DNA of 31,551 bases from Clostridiales bacterium (GCA_017649745.1 JAGCGE010000248.1:1-31551), one strand, 5' to 3'. Counted from the first letter of the stretch, positions 1 to 7,411 are shown. Translations and numbers: made by a program. The notes: generated from the sequence alone by a model not told the origin.

Positions 1-110
1 ATCCATGCCCAGTCTCCACCGAGACCGAAGCCGCCGTTGTTGCCATACCCTGAGCCATACATGGGCTGAACGGGCATGATCATGCCATTAGAAGTGTTTT
101 CGGATGTCAT
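1..110 (-). CDS. Gly-rich phage protein, N-terminal part only
   Basis: This gene starts at an ATG (110-108) behind AAAGGAT and runs off the left edge of the window, so only about 36 residues are visible. They begin MTSENTSNGMIMPVQPMYG and continue Gly/Asn-rich up to GGDWAW. The pattern resembles small phage proteins in which a Gly/Tyr-rich head leads into a Trp-flanked membrane segment. That resemblance is from memory, and the membrane part is not in the window. Function is unknown. It is the last visible gene of the minus-strand late cluster, separated from its neighbour by a 107-base AT-rich spacer. Confidence 0.6.
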   Translation of the reverse strand, partial: MTSENTSNGMIMPVQPMYGSGYGNNGGFGLGGDWAW

Positions 111-217
111 AGTAGTAGATCCTTTCTAAATATAATAGTATATTTATATCCATTCGACTTATGCGCACTCGTCGAAGAATATACAGAGTAAGATAAGTGG
201 TGTGACGTATAGTGTGA

Positions 218-448
218 TTAGCGTCTGCCCATGAGTCGGGCAAGGACGTTTTGAGATAATGACAACCTATTAGAAGGCACCATACCAGATTGCATGACCA
301 TCTGGATCAAAGAACCGGGGTCGTTTTCTTTTCCGGTAACGTTGAATCCATACTGCCGCATCATGTTGAGTGCCTGATCTTTCGGATTTTGAGATTGAGC
401 AGGAGCAGATTGTGTTTGTCCCATCCTTTCATAAAGTTCACTTGCCAT
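218..448 (-). CDS. Small hypothetical phage protein
   Basis: A 76-residue protein beginning MASELYERMGQ. The start was chosen at 448 because AAGGAG lies eight bases upstream; the in-frame ATG at 469 has no such site and lies inside the upstream gene. It overlaps the end of the upstream gene by 11 bases, so the two are probably translationally coupled. The first third is Gln/Ser/Pro-rich, and the rest is amphipathic and Met/Gln-rich, ending in a basic tail (LARLMGRR). No recognised domain is visible and I cannot assign a function. Confidence 0.65.
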   Translation of the reverse strand: MASELYERMGQTQSAPAQSQNPKDQALNMMRQYGFNVTGKENDPGSLIQMVMQSGMVPSNRLSLSQNVLARLMGRR

Positions 449-878
449 GTCTGCCATCTCCTTTTCCATTTTGATTCGAACCCTTACTCTCGAATTCGAT
501 CATGATTTCGAGAAGACGTGAATCGAGTTCATCCTTGGTTACGAATACGGATGTATCGATAGTCGGGGAAGGAGAAGGTGTAGCAGGAACTGCCTGTTTG
601 TTATTGTCGATACGCTGATATGCAAACATCTCAAGCGGATTTGGCATACCATTTGCATCAGTGGTCTTAATACCGAAGTTATTTTCTTCTGTATTAAAGA
701 GAAACGCTTTCTGATTCGGACCGAGAGCGAAAGATTTCATAGCCTGTTCGCCCTGAACCCACGCGATAATCAGTCCGTTTTGGGTCTGCTGTGGTTGTAC
801 ACCGTACTGATTTTGAGCAGGTTGCGGTGCAAAAGGCGGCATATATCCATAAGAAGCAGGAAAATAAGGCATCGGCAT
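438..878 (-). CDS. Pro/Gln-rich small phage structural-type protein
   Basis: A 146-residue protein. The start at ATG 878 overlaps the stop of the upstream gene (TGATG) and sits behind GGAGGTGAAGAGTG. The first 30 residues are rich in Pro, Tyr and Gln. The core (about residues 36-95) contains IIAWVQGEQAMKSF, FLFNTEENNFGIKTTDANG and PLEMF. It resembles a family of small phage proteins that I remember with a WVQGE...K...D..G.P.PL signature. The C-terminal third is predicted helical (TKDELDSRLLEIMIEFES). Its role is unknown. It follows the lysis genes in the same operon. Confidence 0.7.
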   Translation of the reverse strand: MPMPYFPASYGYMPPFAPQPAQNQYGVQPQQTQNGLIIAWVQGEQAMKSFALGPNQKAFLFNTEENNFGIKTTDANGMPNPLEMFAYQRIDNNKQAVPATPSPSPTIDTSVFVTKDELDSRLLEIMIEFESKGSNQNGKGDGRHGK

Positions 879-1264
879 CACTCTTCACCTCCGTCATCGG
901 TCTTGGCGAAGTAGTAAATAGGAGGCTCGTCGGAGCAGTCCCACGCATCGATTATGTCGCCATTAACGACCGCGACTGCGTGAGTACCTGTTCCGACGAT
1001 GTATTTTCCCTCTTTGTGAGAAGCTGCAAAATCAGACAGCTTGTAGCCTTTGGATTCGGAAAGAGTAAACCGACGATAACCAATACTGTTCAGGTATTTC
1101 TCCCAAGTCTTGTTATCGTCGCCAAAAGTGCATTCATCATATCCCTCGACACAGAGAGCGAGATACACTTTTCGCCATGGTTTATTCTCAACTATTGAAA
1201 TTGCGCGAATAACGCAATCACCAGTGGTTTTCCCACATGGATTTCCGTTAAATTTGATAAACAT
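878..1264 (-). CDS. Papain-like cysteine peptidase-fold protein
   Basis: A 128-residue protein behind AGGAG. The layout fits a small papain-like/C39-like peptidase fold: Cys17 in TGDCVIRAIS at the start of the first helix, His95 in THAVAVVNGD, and an Asp at about 103-106 in DIIDAWD. These three would form the catalytic triad. Proteins of this outline are common in phages of Firmicutes but their substrate is not established, and activity here is inferred from spacing only. It lies directly downstream of the endolysin. A lysis-related or peptide-cleaving role is therefore possible, but it has no signal peptide or cell-wall-binding repeat. Confidence 0.65.
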   Translation of the reverse strand: MFIKFNGNPCGKTTGDCVIRAISIVENKPWRKVYLALCVEGYDECTFGDDNKTWEKYLNSIGYRRFTLSESKGYKLSDFAASHKEGKYIVGTGTHAVAVVNGDIIDAWDCSDEPPIYYFAKTDDGGEE

Positions 1265-1276
1265 ATTTATGCTCCT

Positions 1277-1286
1277 ATTTTGAATT
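1277..1286 (-). repeat. AATTCAAAAT leader element, copy 1
   Basis: A ten-base element on the minus strand, immediately upstream of the AGGAG of the papain-like gene (start 1264). The leader reads AATTCAAAATAGGAGC and then reaches the ATG, closely parallel to the leader of the gene starting at 7616. Confidence 0.5.
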
Positions 1287-1336
1287 TTAGTGTTATGTAG
1301 TGGTGAGATTATTAGGAAAAATGAGCATATCAGGAG

Positions 1337-2059
1337 TTACTTTTTCAGGGCGGCTCTGGTTGCAGGACCACAGATACCGTCAACAACAAGGTTGTTCTTG
1401 AGCTGGAATGCAGCGACAGCACCCAGCGTAATCAGACCAAAATCACCATCGATCTCGGCTGTTCTGAGATAGCCTTTCTGTGCAAGCTTATCCTGCATCC
1501 ATTTGACATCATCGCCAAAGCATCCCTCTTTCAGAACTCTTGTCGGTTCCGGATAACCGCTTTCAGGGGTTTTGGGCTGATGTACGAAGCCAAGGAAGCG
1601 ATAAGAGCTGCCTTCGCCCCAGTTACCATTGCCCTTTACTCTTGCCGTTGTCCAGAACGGAGTTTTACAGTTGTAGCCAGACTCAGAAGTGATGATCGAA
1701 CCATCAGAATTGATCTGTTCGACTACGGCGACATGACCGGCTCCGTCAGAGCTGTTCCACGTCTTACCTTTTGCCCAGACGATAATAGAACCAAGTTTCG
1801 GTTCAGATCCGACTTCCAGACCCTGCTGTTTGGCAGTATCATAGAAGTTCTCTGCATTGGGCGGATGCTGGAAATATACGAACTTGCCTGCGCCGATGAT
1901 CTCATTGAATCTGCCAGCCGCGTATCCAACGCAATTGGCGAGCACATTACAGCCGGGATCAGTAGGCAGACCTACGATTGCGGTGCTGTATCCGCCATTG
2001 GAAACGGTATTGTAATACGGATTACCAGCTTCCGGTTTTGTGAATCTCATTTTGAACAT
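1337..2059 (-). CDS. Endolysin: CHAP amidase/endopeptidase with PG-binding domain
   Basis: A 240-residue peptidoglycan hydrolase that would cut the host wall at lysis. The N-terminal CHAP domain (about residues 10-165) has Cys43 in ANCVGYAAGR, His109 in GAGHVAVVEQI and an acidic residue at 114, the expected catalytic set. The C-terminal part (about 170-240) is a PG_binding_1 domain: LKEGCFGDDVKWMQDKL, then DGDFGLITLGAVAAFQ and GICGPATRAAL. There is no signal peptide, so export must depend on a holin, consistent with the holin-like genes just upstream. The start at 2059 is chosen over the ATG at 2050 because GAGGAAAGCTG precedes it at proper spacing. CHAP domains can be amidases or endopeptidases, and the bond cut cannot be read here. 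Confidence 0.93.
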   Translation of the reverse strand: MFKMRFTKPEAGNPYYNTVSNGGYSTAIVGLPTDPGCNVLANCVGYAAGRFNEIIGAGKFVYFQHPPNAENFYDTAKQQGLEVGSEPKLGSIIVWAKGKTWNSSDGAGHVAVVEQINSDGSIITSESGYNCKTPFWTTARVKGNGNWGEGSSYRFLGFVHQPKTPESGYPEPTRVLKEGCFGDDVKWMQDKLAQKGYLRTAEIDGDFGLITLGAVAAFQLKNNLVVDGICGPATRAALKK

Positions 2060-2074
2060 CAGCTTTCCTCCTTA

Positions 2075-2281
2075 TCAATAGAAGTCATCAGACAGAGCAG
2101 CAATAGCAGAGTTCATAACTGCGGAAAGACCGGCGGCAAGTGCCGAAATCAAAATTGACCTAAACACTTTCGGATCGCCGAGTGTCGTAGCATCGAACGT
2201 GATACTTGCCAGAAACGCCTGTAAGAAAGTCTTAAGGGCTCTGACCGCGATATCTTTCCATTTTGATTTAATTTTCTTCAT
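2075..2281 (-). CDS. Probable holin
   Basis: A 68-residue membrane protein starting MKKIKSKWKDIAVRALKTF. The basic N-terminus is followed by two weakly hydrophobic stretches (about 15-30 and 43-62, containing SILISALAAGLSAVMNSAI) and a short acidic end. Size, charge pattern and position directly before the endolysin match small Firmicutes phage holins, which open the membrane for the lysin. The start at 2281 is preceded by AAGGGTGATTCTG and overlaps the end of the upstream gene by 14 bases. Assignment rests on architecture and context. Confidence 0.75.
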   Translation of the reverse strand: MKKIKSKWKDIAVRALKTFLQAFLASITFDATTLGDPKVFRSILISALAAGLSAVMNSAIAALSDDFY

Positions 2282-2579
2282 CAGAATCACCCTTTCGCGA
2301 TTTATCTGTCGGAAGAGCGAGGAACTTGGTTCGGATATCATCCATGACGCCGTTCGCTCCGAGATTGTGATACTGCTGATACACATTCTCGAAATTCTCA
2401 CGGGCATAGATCGGGGCAAATCCTTTTTCGCTGTAACGGTTCCAGTCAGCGATCAGCTGTGCCCGAAGCAGCGCCTGTACACCGAGACGAACCCCGCGAA
2501 CCTGATTTCTCACATATAATACAATAGTTGCCACAATTGTAGGCACTCCTAAGAGCGTTAAGATTTGATATAAACTCAT
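2268..2579 (-). CDS. Single-pass membrane protein of the lysis cassette
   Basis: A 103-residue protein with an N-terminal hydrophobic helix (about residues 4-23, ILTLLGVPTIVATIVLYV), a basic stretch, then a soluble helical part. The soluble part contains LGVQALLRAQLIADWNRY, ENFENVYQQYHNLGANGVMDDI and an acidic tail. This arrangement is very common between the tail-fibre and endolysin genes of Firmicutes phages. It is often labelled holin-like, but its biochemical role is not settled. The short overlap with the holin gene indicates coupled translation. It may be an antiholin, a second holin or a minor structural protein. Confidence 0.7.
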   Translation of the reverse strand: MSLYQILTLLGVPTIVATIVLYVRNQVRGVRLGVQALLRAQLIADWNRYSEKGFAPIYARENFENVYQQYHNLGANGVMDDIRTKFLALPTDKSRKGDSDEEN

Positions 2580-2581
2580 TT

Positions 2582-2785
2582 TTACACACTTTCTTCAGTA
2601 TCCTTTGAATACTTCTCGCGAAGCTGCACCTGACCGTCTGAGTTGATAATCATACACATCGTCGATGTGCGGGACTCATGGCGGTACGCGAGCTCCTGAT
2701 GATACGTTGCTTTTGCGTCGTTCCAGTCAGTGTACGTGTACGACACAAAAGTAGTTCCATTTTGAATGATGATAACAGCAAACAT
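2582..2785 (-). CDS. Small hypothetical protein between tail fibre and lysis genes
   Basis: A 67-residue protein (MFAVIIIQNGTTFVSYTYTD...) behind a strong AAGGAGGT site. The pattern looks like a compact alpha/beta fold: a beta hairpin, the helix WNDAKATYHQELAYR, then strands ending in a charged tail. Similar short proteins occur at this position in related phages, as I remember them, without known function. It ends two bases before the start of the lysis-cassette membrane protein, so it belongs to the same transcript. Confidence 0.7.
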   Translation of the reverse strand: MFAVIIIQNGTTFVSYTYTDWNDAKATYHQELAYRHESRTSTMCMIINSDGQVQLREKYSKDTEESV

Positions 2786-2798
2786 CTGTTATACCTCC

Positions 2799-3767
2799 TT
2801 ATGTGGCGTCTGCGACAAACGTGCCAGAGTATTTGACCCATTTGTCGAATCCGTTCGGGCCTTCTATCTTGACGTAATGATAGTTGATAGTATTGGCAGT
2901 ATCGGAGACAGGGTACAGTTTGATAACCCGCTTAGCAAGAGCAGTTGCAGAATCAACGTCGACAATGCAACCGGCAATAGATCCCCAGTCCGAAGGCCGA
3001 TGCAAAAGTGTTGCGGCAAGAGTGGATGTTTGGTACCTTCCTGGGGCAAGAGTGAGCAGATCCACACCACTAGAAAGCTCCTGTCTTGCAGAAACTGTTG
3101 AGTCAATCCTGCCCCATGCACACCAATTCGAACCGTTTCGCACTCGCATGAACATATACGCGCTTGTTGTAATCGGTATCAAGACTTGAACCGTTCTAGC
3201 GGAGTTTGTCCCGCCACCAGATGTCGTATAGACAATGAGTTTGAATCGCCCAGTGTAAGGAACCGTTCCACCAAGATTCGGACCTACGTTGGCAGCATCA
3301 TTGCATGAGTAGTTCCCTCCAGCGGTCAAGTTGTCTATATTGTCGTTGGCAGTTAATTCGACACCTCTTCCGTAGATGTCAACCGCAGTGCCCTCAGAAT
3401 CGTGGAATACCTTCCAAGCAGACCAGTCAGAGCTCCTTTTACGACGTACGTAATGGGAGCCAGTATCGTCGTTTGGTATCAGTATCTGTTTTGCATATGA
3501 CGAGTCACTAATTGTAGATACGACCTCAAGACGAAATCCATAGGTAGTTATCGGACAGTTGGATAACGTATTAGTAACCTTTGTTCCATCCAGGCTATTG
3601 TACACGCCAGGTGTGGTATAACTGTTAAGGTCTGCGTTCGCTGGTATTGTCAGCCCAAGCCCGTAAATATCATCTACACTTGCTTTGGCGCCGATAAGCG
3701 CTTTCAACTTACCCCATAGGTATGTCAGTCCGTTTTTGTCAAGAAAACTTCCGTTTACATTGCTCAT
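2799..3767 (-). CDS. Tail fibre / receptor-binding protein with pyocin-knob-like modules
   Basis: A 322-residue protein. Residues 8-27 (LDKNGLTYLWGKLKALIG) match the N-terminus of the next fibre protein upstream and probably form the docking helix. Three modules of about 85-90 residues follow: about 37-120 (ADLNSYTTPGVY ... YVRRKRSSDWSAW), about 130-220 (DNIDNLTAGGNY ... MRVRNGSNWCAW) and about 225-315 (GVDLLTLAPGRY ... GFDKWVKYSG). Each has the layout of a pyocin-knob-like domain, found in phage fibres and thought to face the host. A role in receptor recognition is inferred. The start at 3767 lies behind GAGGTGA and the shared AATTCAAAATG element. Confidence 0.85.
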   Translation of the reverse strand: MSNVNGSFLDKNGLTYLWGKLKALIGAKASVDDIYGLGLTIPANADLNSYTTPGVYNSLDGTKVTNTLSNCPITTYGFRLEVVSTISDSSYAKQILIPNDDTGSHYVRRKRSSDWSAWKVFHDSEGTAVDIYGRGVELTANDNIDNLTAGGNYSCNDAANVGPNLGGTVPYTGRFKLIVYTTSGGGTNSARTVQVLIPITTSAYMFMRVRNGSNWCAWGRIDSTVSARQELSSGVDLLTLAPGRYQTSTLAATLLHRPSDWGSIAGCIVDVDSATALAKRVIKLYPVSDTANTINYHYVKIEGPNGFDKWVKYSGTFVADAT

Positions 3768-3775
3768 TTTGAATT
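3766..3775 (-). repeat. AATTCAAAAT leader element, copy 2
   Basis: The element fuses the Shine-Dalgarno region to the start codon of the tail-fibre gene: the minus strand reads GAGGTGAATTCAAAATG. Confidence 0.55.
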
Positions 3776-3787
3776 CACCTCACAATT

Positions 3788-4678
3788 TTAGCTTGCGAGG
3801 ATGGTGTCAATCTCAGCGTTAGTAATAGAAGTGATCTCGAATTCGCCGCCGAGGTCATCCCAGACATCTTTGCTAGTGCTGCTGTCATACTCGACATAAG
3901 CGTAGTTCTTTCCGTTTGCGATTACGTTATACACGTCGCCAGCTTCCGGTGCGGGGGACGAGCTGTGTGTCGGGAGATTTGCAACGGTTGCAACGCTGCC
4001 TTTATACCGATAGACACCGACAACAGAAACGCTGTTGGAGCCCAGCGTGATGACACCATTTTCGATCTTCGCATCTGTGATACCATAACCAGCAAGGGTC
4101 GTCGGTGTACTTCCCACATCACTGAATGTGATGGCCATTGCAGTCTTCAGAGTGGAAGCAGATACGACATCTGTAGTAGTGCCGTTGATCGTCTTTGTGA
4201 TCTTGTTACTGGTAGAATTCCAGGCAACATTCGTCACTGCTGTAGACTTCGGAGCCGGTGTGATCGTATTGGAACCCAGTGTGATTGTTCCGGATTCGAT
4301 CTTGGCGTCCGTAATACCGTAACCAGCAATCGTCGTCGGGACGTTGCTCAAGTCTGAGAAGTCGCCGCTGAAAGCAGAATCACCGGCACCGATGTTAGCT
4401 CTTGCATTCGCTTTTTCCTGTTCAGTAAGACCCTGACTCGCGACCGTTGATACTGCTTTGAAATTGCCGACATCGCCGAGTCCAACATCAGACTTTGTAA
4501 GCTGCATGTCAGTCTTCAATGTAGCAACGGTGACAACATCTGTCGTCGTTCCGTTCTTAGTCATCGTGATCTTCTTGTTTGTTGTGTCATAGCCGATGGC
4601 GCTCAGAAATTTTGTTTTAAGCTGTCCCCATAAGTACAGAAGACCGTCGTAATCGAGATACTTTTTCTCGCCTGCCAT
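3788..4678 (-). CDS. Tail fibre protein with internal duplication
   Basis: A 296-residue protein. The N-terminus (YLDYDGLLYLWGQLKTKF) is paralogous to that of the next fibre. Further on are a segment of the fibre type TEQEKANARANIGAG and a duplicated block, AGYGITDAKIESGTITLGSN and AGYGITDAKIENGVITLGSN, each linked to an NGTTTDVV(T/S)(V/A) strand motif. The region around 225-275 (YRYKGSVATVANLP ... GDVYNVIANGKNYAY) resembles a small beta domain seen in fibre shafts. It ends with ITNAEIDTILAS, a C-terminal motif shared with the preceding gene. It is probably an adhesion-device component acting together with the downstream fibre. Confidence 0.85.
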   Translation of the reverse strand: MAGEKKYLDYDGLLYLWGQLKTKFLSAIGYDTTNKKITMTKNGTTTDVVTVATLKTDMQLTKSDVGLGDVGNFKAVSTVASQGLTEQEKANARANIGAGDSAFSGDFSDLSNVPTTIAGYGITDAKIESGTITLGSNTITPAPKSTAVTNVAWNSTSNKITKTINGTTTDVVSASTLKTAMAITFSDVGSTPTTLAGYGITDAKIENGVITLGSNSVSVVGVYRYKGSVATVANLPTHSSSPAPEAGDVYNVIANGKNYAYVEYDSSTSKDVWDDLGGEFEITSITNAEIDTILAS

Positions 4679-4693
4679 AAAATATCACTCCTT

Positions 4694-5092
4694 TTACATT
4701 GACAGAATTTGATAGATTTCGCTGTTGGTGATAGCGTCAAAAGAACCAATGTTGTCGAGTTGCTGCTGATCAGATTCGAATTCGTCGTTGATCTTGTCAG
4801 AAGACCACGTCATCATTTGAGAAATTACAGCGTCATTGATTATGTCCTCGTACGAGATCGTAGAAGACTTGTACTCGCCATCGTCCCAAAAATATAACGT
4901 TTGTCCGCCTCTGTCGATGTACAGAAGGCTTTCTTCGCCGAATTGCGGAAATTCTGATCTGGAAGCGTAAAATCTTAGTTCTCTGATGCCGTGTCCACCA
5001 ACAGACAGCTGACCTGCGATTCTCGATCGCTGCACGGTCTTACCATCGAGCTTTACACGGCCGATGCTTCCTGAAATATCACGGTTATTCAT
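4694..5092 (-). CDS. Small baseplate/tail-tip protein
   Basis: A 132-residue protein whose ATG overlaps the stop of the upstream gene (ATGA). The middle contains FPQFGEESLLYIDRGGQTLYFWDDGEYK. This is a beta-hairpin motif often seen in Firmicutes phage fibre and baseplate proteins. It is followed by a predicted helix (ISQMMTWSSDKINDEFESDQ) and the C-terminal ITNSEIYQILSM. The Gly/Arg-rich first 40 residues are of unknown fold. It probably links baseplate and fibres, but no specific function can be read. Confidence 0.75.
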   Translation of the reverse strand: MNNRDISGSIGRVKLDGKTVQRSRIAGQLSVGGHGIRELRFYASRSEFPQFGEESLLYIDRGGQTLYFWDDGEYKSSTISYEDIINDAVISQMMTWSSDKINDEFESDQQQLDNIGSFDAITNSEIYQILSM

Positions 5093-5469
5093 CCGGCATC
5101 ACCACCGGAAATATCAGTGTAGAGCCCGACCGCCTTCTCAACAACGAGATTTGAAGATATAAACGTCACTGCGAGGTTCTCGGACTCTGAATACAGGAGG
5201 CAGTCGTAATCGTATTCACCGGTGAGTAGCGTAACCGTGTCGGCAGGGGAGATATTGCATTCCAATGTCTGCTCGTCTTCTTCGTAATCCTGCGAAGTGA
5301 GCGTCTTCTGTATGACTATCTCACCCTTTTTATTCTTCACGGTAAATATAACTACTGCATCACCGGTGAGGATGTACGGCTCTCCTGTCTGTGCGTCGGT
5401 GATGGTGATTCCTATAACCGCGCTGTTACCCTTCACAACCGAAATGAGATTGCCGTCAAACAGTTTCAT
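5089..5469 (-). CDS. Baseplate protein resembling the BppU N-terminal domain
   Basis: A 126-residue all-beta protein behind AAGGAGGTG. The pattern is VKGNSAVIGITITD, then EPYILTGDAVVIFTVK, a charged hairpin, then ADTVTLLTGEYDYDCLL and the final strand FISSNLVVEKAVG. It matches the immunoglobulin-like N-terminal domain of upper baseplate proteins that hold fibres in Firmicutes phages. Here the domain stands alone without the usual C-terminal extension. Assignment is by fold pattern and position, not by a catalytic motif. Confidence 0.65.
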   Translation of the reverse strand: MKLFDGNLISVVKGNSAVIGITITDAQTGEPYILTGDAVVIFTVKNKKGEIVIQKTLTSQDYEEDEQTLECNISPADTVTLLTGEYDYDCLLYSESENLAVTFISSNLVVEKAVGLYTDISGGDAG

Positions 5470-5481
5470 GGCAACACCTCC

Positions 5482-6198
5482 TTAGTCGATCCTTACGAAT
5501 ACCGCGCCGTAAAGTGAAAGATACTGATTATCATTAAGGGACGCAAGACCGATGTTGTTAGACTGGTATTGCGACGATACCGCCCGGAAAAGCTTCGGGA
5601 AATATACGACCTTGGACAAGTCGTTAGTCGTTATCGGAACGAGCGCAGATGCTGAGCCAAGTCTTGCGATTCTGCCGCCATCACTACTGCCACTACCATC
5701 ATAATACTTTATCGGCGACGCTGCATCCTTGCTGACAGACCATGGCGGAGCGTTGTTACCCCACCAGTTTGCATAGTTATTGCTGCTAAAGACCCCAACG
5801 TATCCGTTATTGTCTTTTGTAAGGACAAGGACACAATGCGGGTATGCTTCCGAACCGCCGACATTCGTAACATCAATGACGATGGTTGACGTTGTCTGAT
5901 ACACGATGCACGGGAATCTCCAGTTTCTCAGTTCGACTGCGCTTCCGGTCTCGTCTAAGCAGTAGAATGTCTTGTCGCCACCATAGTGATATGTATACCC
6001 GATCGTGTCTCCGCCGCTGCCATCAGGATTGACGTTCGTAACCGTGATGACTAGTCTTGTTCCTGAAAGGTCAGAGCAGGTAATAGTCTTTGTACCTTCG
6101 ACAATGGTCTTTGTTACGGAGGTGAACAAGCCGCTTGTGGACAGTATGTTATACAGCTGCTCTGTATCTCCGTAGAGAGGATGTGTTGTAAGAGCCAT
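5482..6198 (-). CDS. Hypothetical tail/baseplate protein
   Basis: A 238-residue, Ser/Thr/Gly/Asn-rich, mostly beta protein behind GGAGGTGAAATAA. It contains several aromatic-rich stretches (TIGYTYHYGGDKTFY, FSSNNYANWWGNNAPPW), a short GSGSSDGG linker and a C-terminal LNDNQYLSLYGAVFVRID. No catalytic motif is visible. Its place among baseplate and fibre genes makes a virion surface or baseplate role likely. I do not recognise the family. Confidence 0.75.
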   Translation of the reverse strand: MALTTHPLYGDTEQLYNILSTSGLFTSVTKTIVEGTKTITCSDLSGTRLVITVTNVNPDGSGGDTIGYTYHYGGDKTFYCLDETGSAVELRNWRFPCIVYQTTSTIVIDVTNVGGSEAYPHCVLVLTKDNNGYVGVFSSNNYANWWGNNAPPWSVSKDAASPIKYYDGSGSSDGGRIARLGSASALVPITTNDLSKVVYFPKLFRAVSSQYQSNNIGLASLNDNQYLSLYGAVFVRID

Positions 6199-6216
6199 TT
6201 ATTTCACCTCCAAATA

Positions 6217-7026
6217 TCAACTGAGTGGTAATGTCAAAAGGGCCGTTCCCCATTCAGGGAATTCGAGACTCTTCTTGTAATCGAATCTGATGTTTCCAGT
6301 TGCGCCTGCTTTATAGAACGCGCCAAACATTCCAGCTGTCATTTGTACTGCTGCATCATCCGGATAGACCGTATACGACGGCTGAGAATCGTCACCGTCA
6401 TACATTGCTGCTGTCAGGTACAATGTGTCTGACACCGGAGGGGTAACGCTGAATTGGGATGATGTCATGTTCGTAAGCACAACATCAGAAATGTTCTCAT
6501 TTTGATTGAGCACAATAATTTTCAGACAGATGATCTGACTGCTTGGCGTTGTCACGGCGAATGTTACATTCTCATATGACGCGGTGCGCTTAACGATAAC
6601 AGCACGAAGCTTTTTACTTTCTCCGCCCTGTTCTCCGATAAGGATTCCGTCGTTAAAAACGGATGCCCACGTCGATCCGAGATCAGTGACATTGATCGTT
6701 TGTCCTGTAGCGATCGCCACGCCGAGAACAGTATGCTGACCGAGTACACTTGTGGTTAAAGACGCTGACGACCTCTCAGAAACCGATGATTCCTGGACAT
6801 AGTCTACCGGGTTCATACTTCTTGCGTTCATGAAACCAGTTGTGATCAGGTTATCATAACCACCCAGATCCTGTACCATGTTTCCTACAGGACCGTGAGC
6901 GACTCCGCCACCCCCAGAGCCTGAAGAAACATTGATCTTCTGGATTGCGTCGTGAATAGCCATCCGGATGTCAGAGCCGTATCGACCGGTTACGATTGTT
7001 TGTAATTCACTTGAGATTTCGGCCAT
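6217..7026 (-). CDS. Baseplate/tail protein with AIHDAI docking motif
   Basis: A 269-residue protein. Residues 4-33 (SSELQTIVTGRYGSDIRMAI, then HDAIQKIN) form a helical motif also present in the small gene just upstream. It is a common N-terminus of phage tail proteins that attach to the tail tip. A flexible SSGSGGGG linker follows, then about 225 residues of beta-rich sequence with no cysteine-based or enzymatic motif until the LPLS end. It is probably an adaptor or adhesion protein. It starts seven bases after the upstream stop with GGAGG about eleven bases before ATG. Confidence 0.75.
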   Translation of the reverse strand: MAEISSELQTIVTGRYGSDIRMAIHDAIQKINVSSGSGGGGVAHGPVGNMVQDLGGYDNLITTGFMNARSMNPVDYVQESSVSERSSASLTTSVLGQHTVLGVAIATGQTINVTDLGSTWASVFNDGILIGEQGGESKKLRAVIVKRTASYENVTFAVTTPSSQIICLKIIVLNQNENISDVVLTNMTSSQFSVTPPVSDTLYLTAAMYDGDDSQPSYTVYPDDAAVQMTAGMFGAFYKAGATGNIRFDYKKSLEFPEWGTALLTLPLS

Positions 7027-7032
7027 GTGACA

Positions 7033-7182
7033 TCAATCCTCCTCTTTTTTCGGTTCTGGTTCTTCATCCGGCAACTCGTCGTTGATCTTCTTGATTGCAT
7101 CGTGAATCGCCCAACGAACGTTTTCGCCATACGTGTTGTTTCTTATAATACCGAGTTCATTGTCGATCTTCGCCCACGGCAT
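7033..7182 (-). CDS. 49-residue protein consisting of the AIHDAI docking motif
   Basis: A small protein (MPWAKIDNELGIIRNNTYGE...) behind AAGGAAGGTGATGAGA, overlapping the upstream gene by 26 bases. It is little more than the motif NELGIIRNNTYGENVRWAIH + DAIKKIN plus an acidic/basic tail (PDEEPEPKKEED). The following 269-residue protein starts with the same motif. It may be a stand-alone docking peptide or plug at the tail tip. Upstream in-frame ATG codons (7188, 7278) have poorer ribosome-site spacing. Confidence 0.6.
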   Translation of the reverse strand: MPWAKIDNELGIIRNNTYGENVRWAIHDAIKKINDELPDEEPEPKKEED

Positions 7183-7411
7183 TCTCATCACCTTCCTTTT
7201 TTGTGGTCGGTGTAGGCATCTTCGGCGGTTCATCTCGCCAGTGAAGTTCAAAGTTACGAATATCAGCAAGGGTCTCACACACGATGAGATCCATGAGATA
7301 CGGAGGGAGGCCTGTTTTCAGCATGATCTGTTGCATGGTGTTCTTAACGAGAGATCGTGCAGACTTCACACGGTCTTCCATTCCCATCATTTCCTGACGA
7401 GGATCATCCAT
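7157..7411 (-). CDS. Small hypothetical tail-region protein
   Basis: An 84-residue, mainly helical protein (MDDPRQEMMGMEDRVKSARS...) with a basic/acidic Pro-Thr-Lys tail. The start overlaps the end of the gene before it by eight bases, and its own end overlaps the next start by 26 bases. This suggests a tightly coupled run of three small genes after the tail-tip protein. No domain is recognised. Confidence 0.65.
   Translation of the reverse strand: MDDPRQEMMGMEDRVKSARSLVKNTMQQIMLKTGLPPYLMDLIVCETLADIRNFELHWRDEPPKMPTPTTKKEGDENAVGEDRQ

Noticed and set aside
111..160. Possible minus-strand promoter before the leftmost gene
   Set aside because: TATACT/TATTAT-like hexamers exist in AT-rich sequence, but no acceptable -35 box at 16-18 bases.
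152..177. TTCGAC / GTCGAA inverted repeat in the spacer near the left edge
   Set aside because: The stem is only six pairs around a 12-base loop, without a U-run; too weak to call a terminator or operator.
2799..5092. Diversity-generating retroelement acting on the tail fibres
   Set aside because: No reverse transcriptase gene and no template/variable repeat pair is visible in the window.
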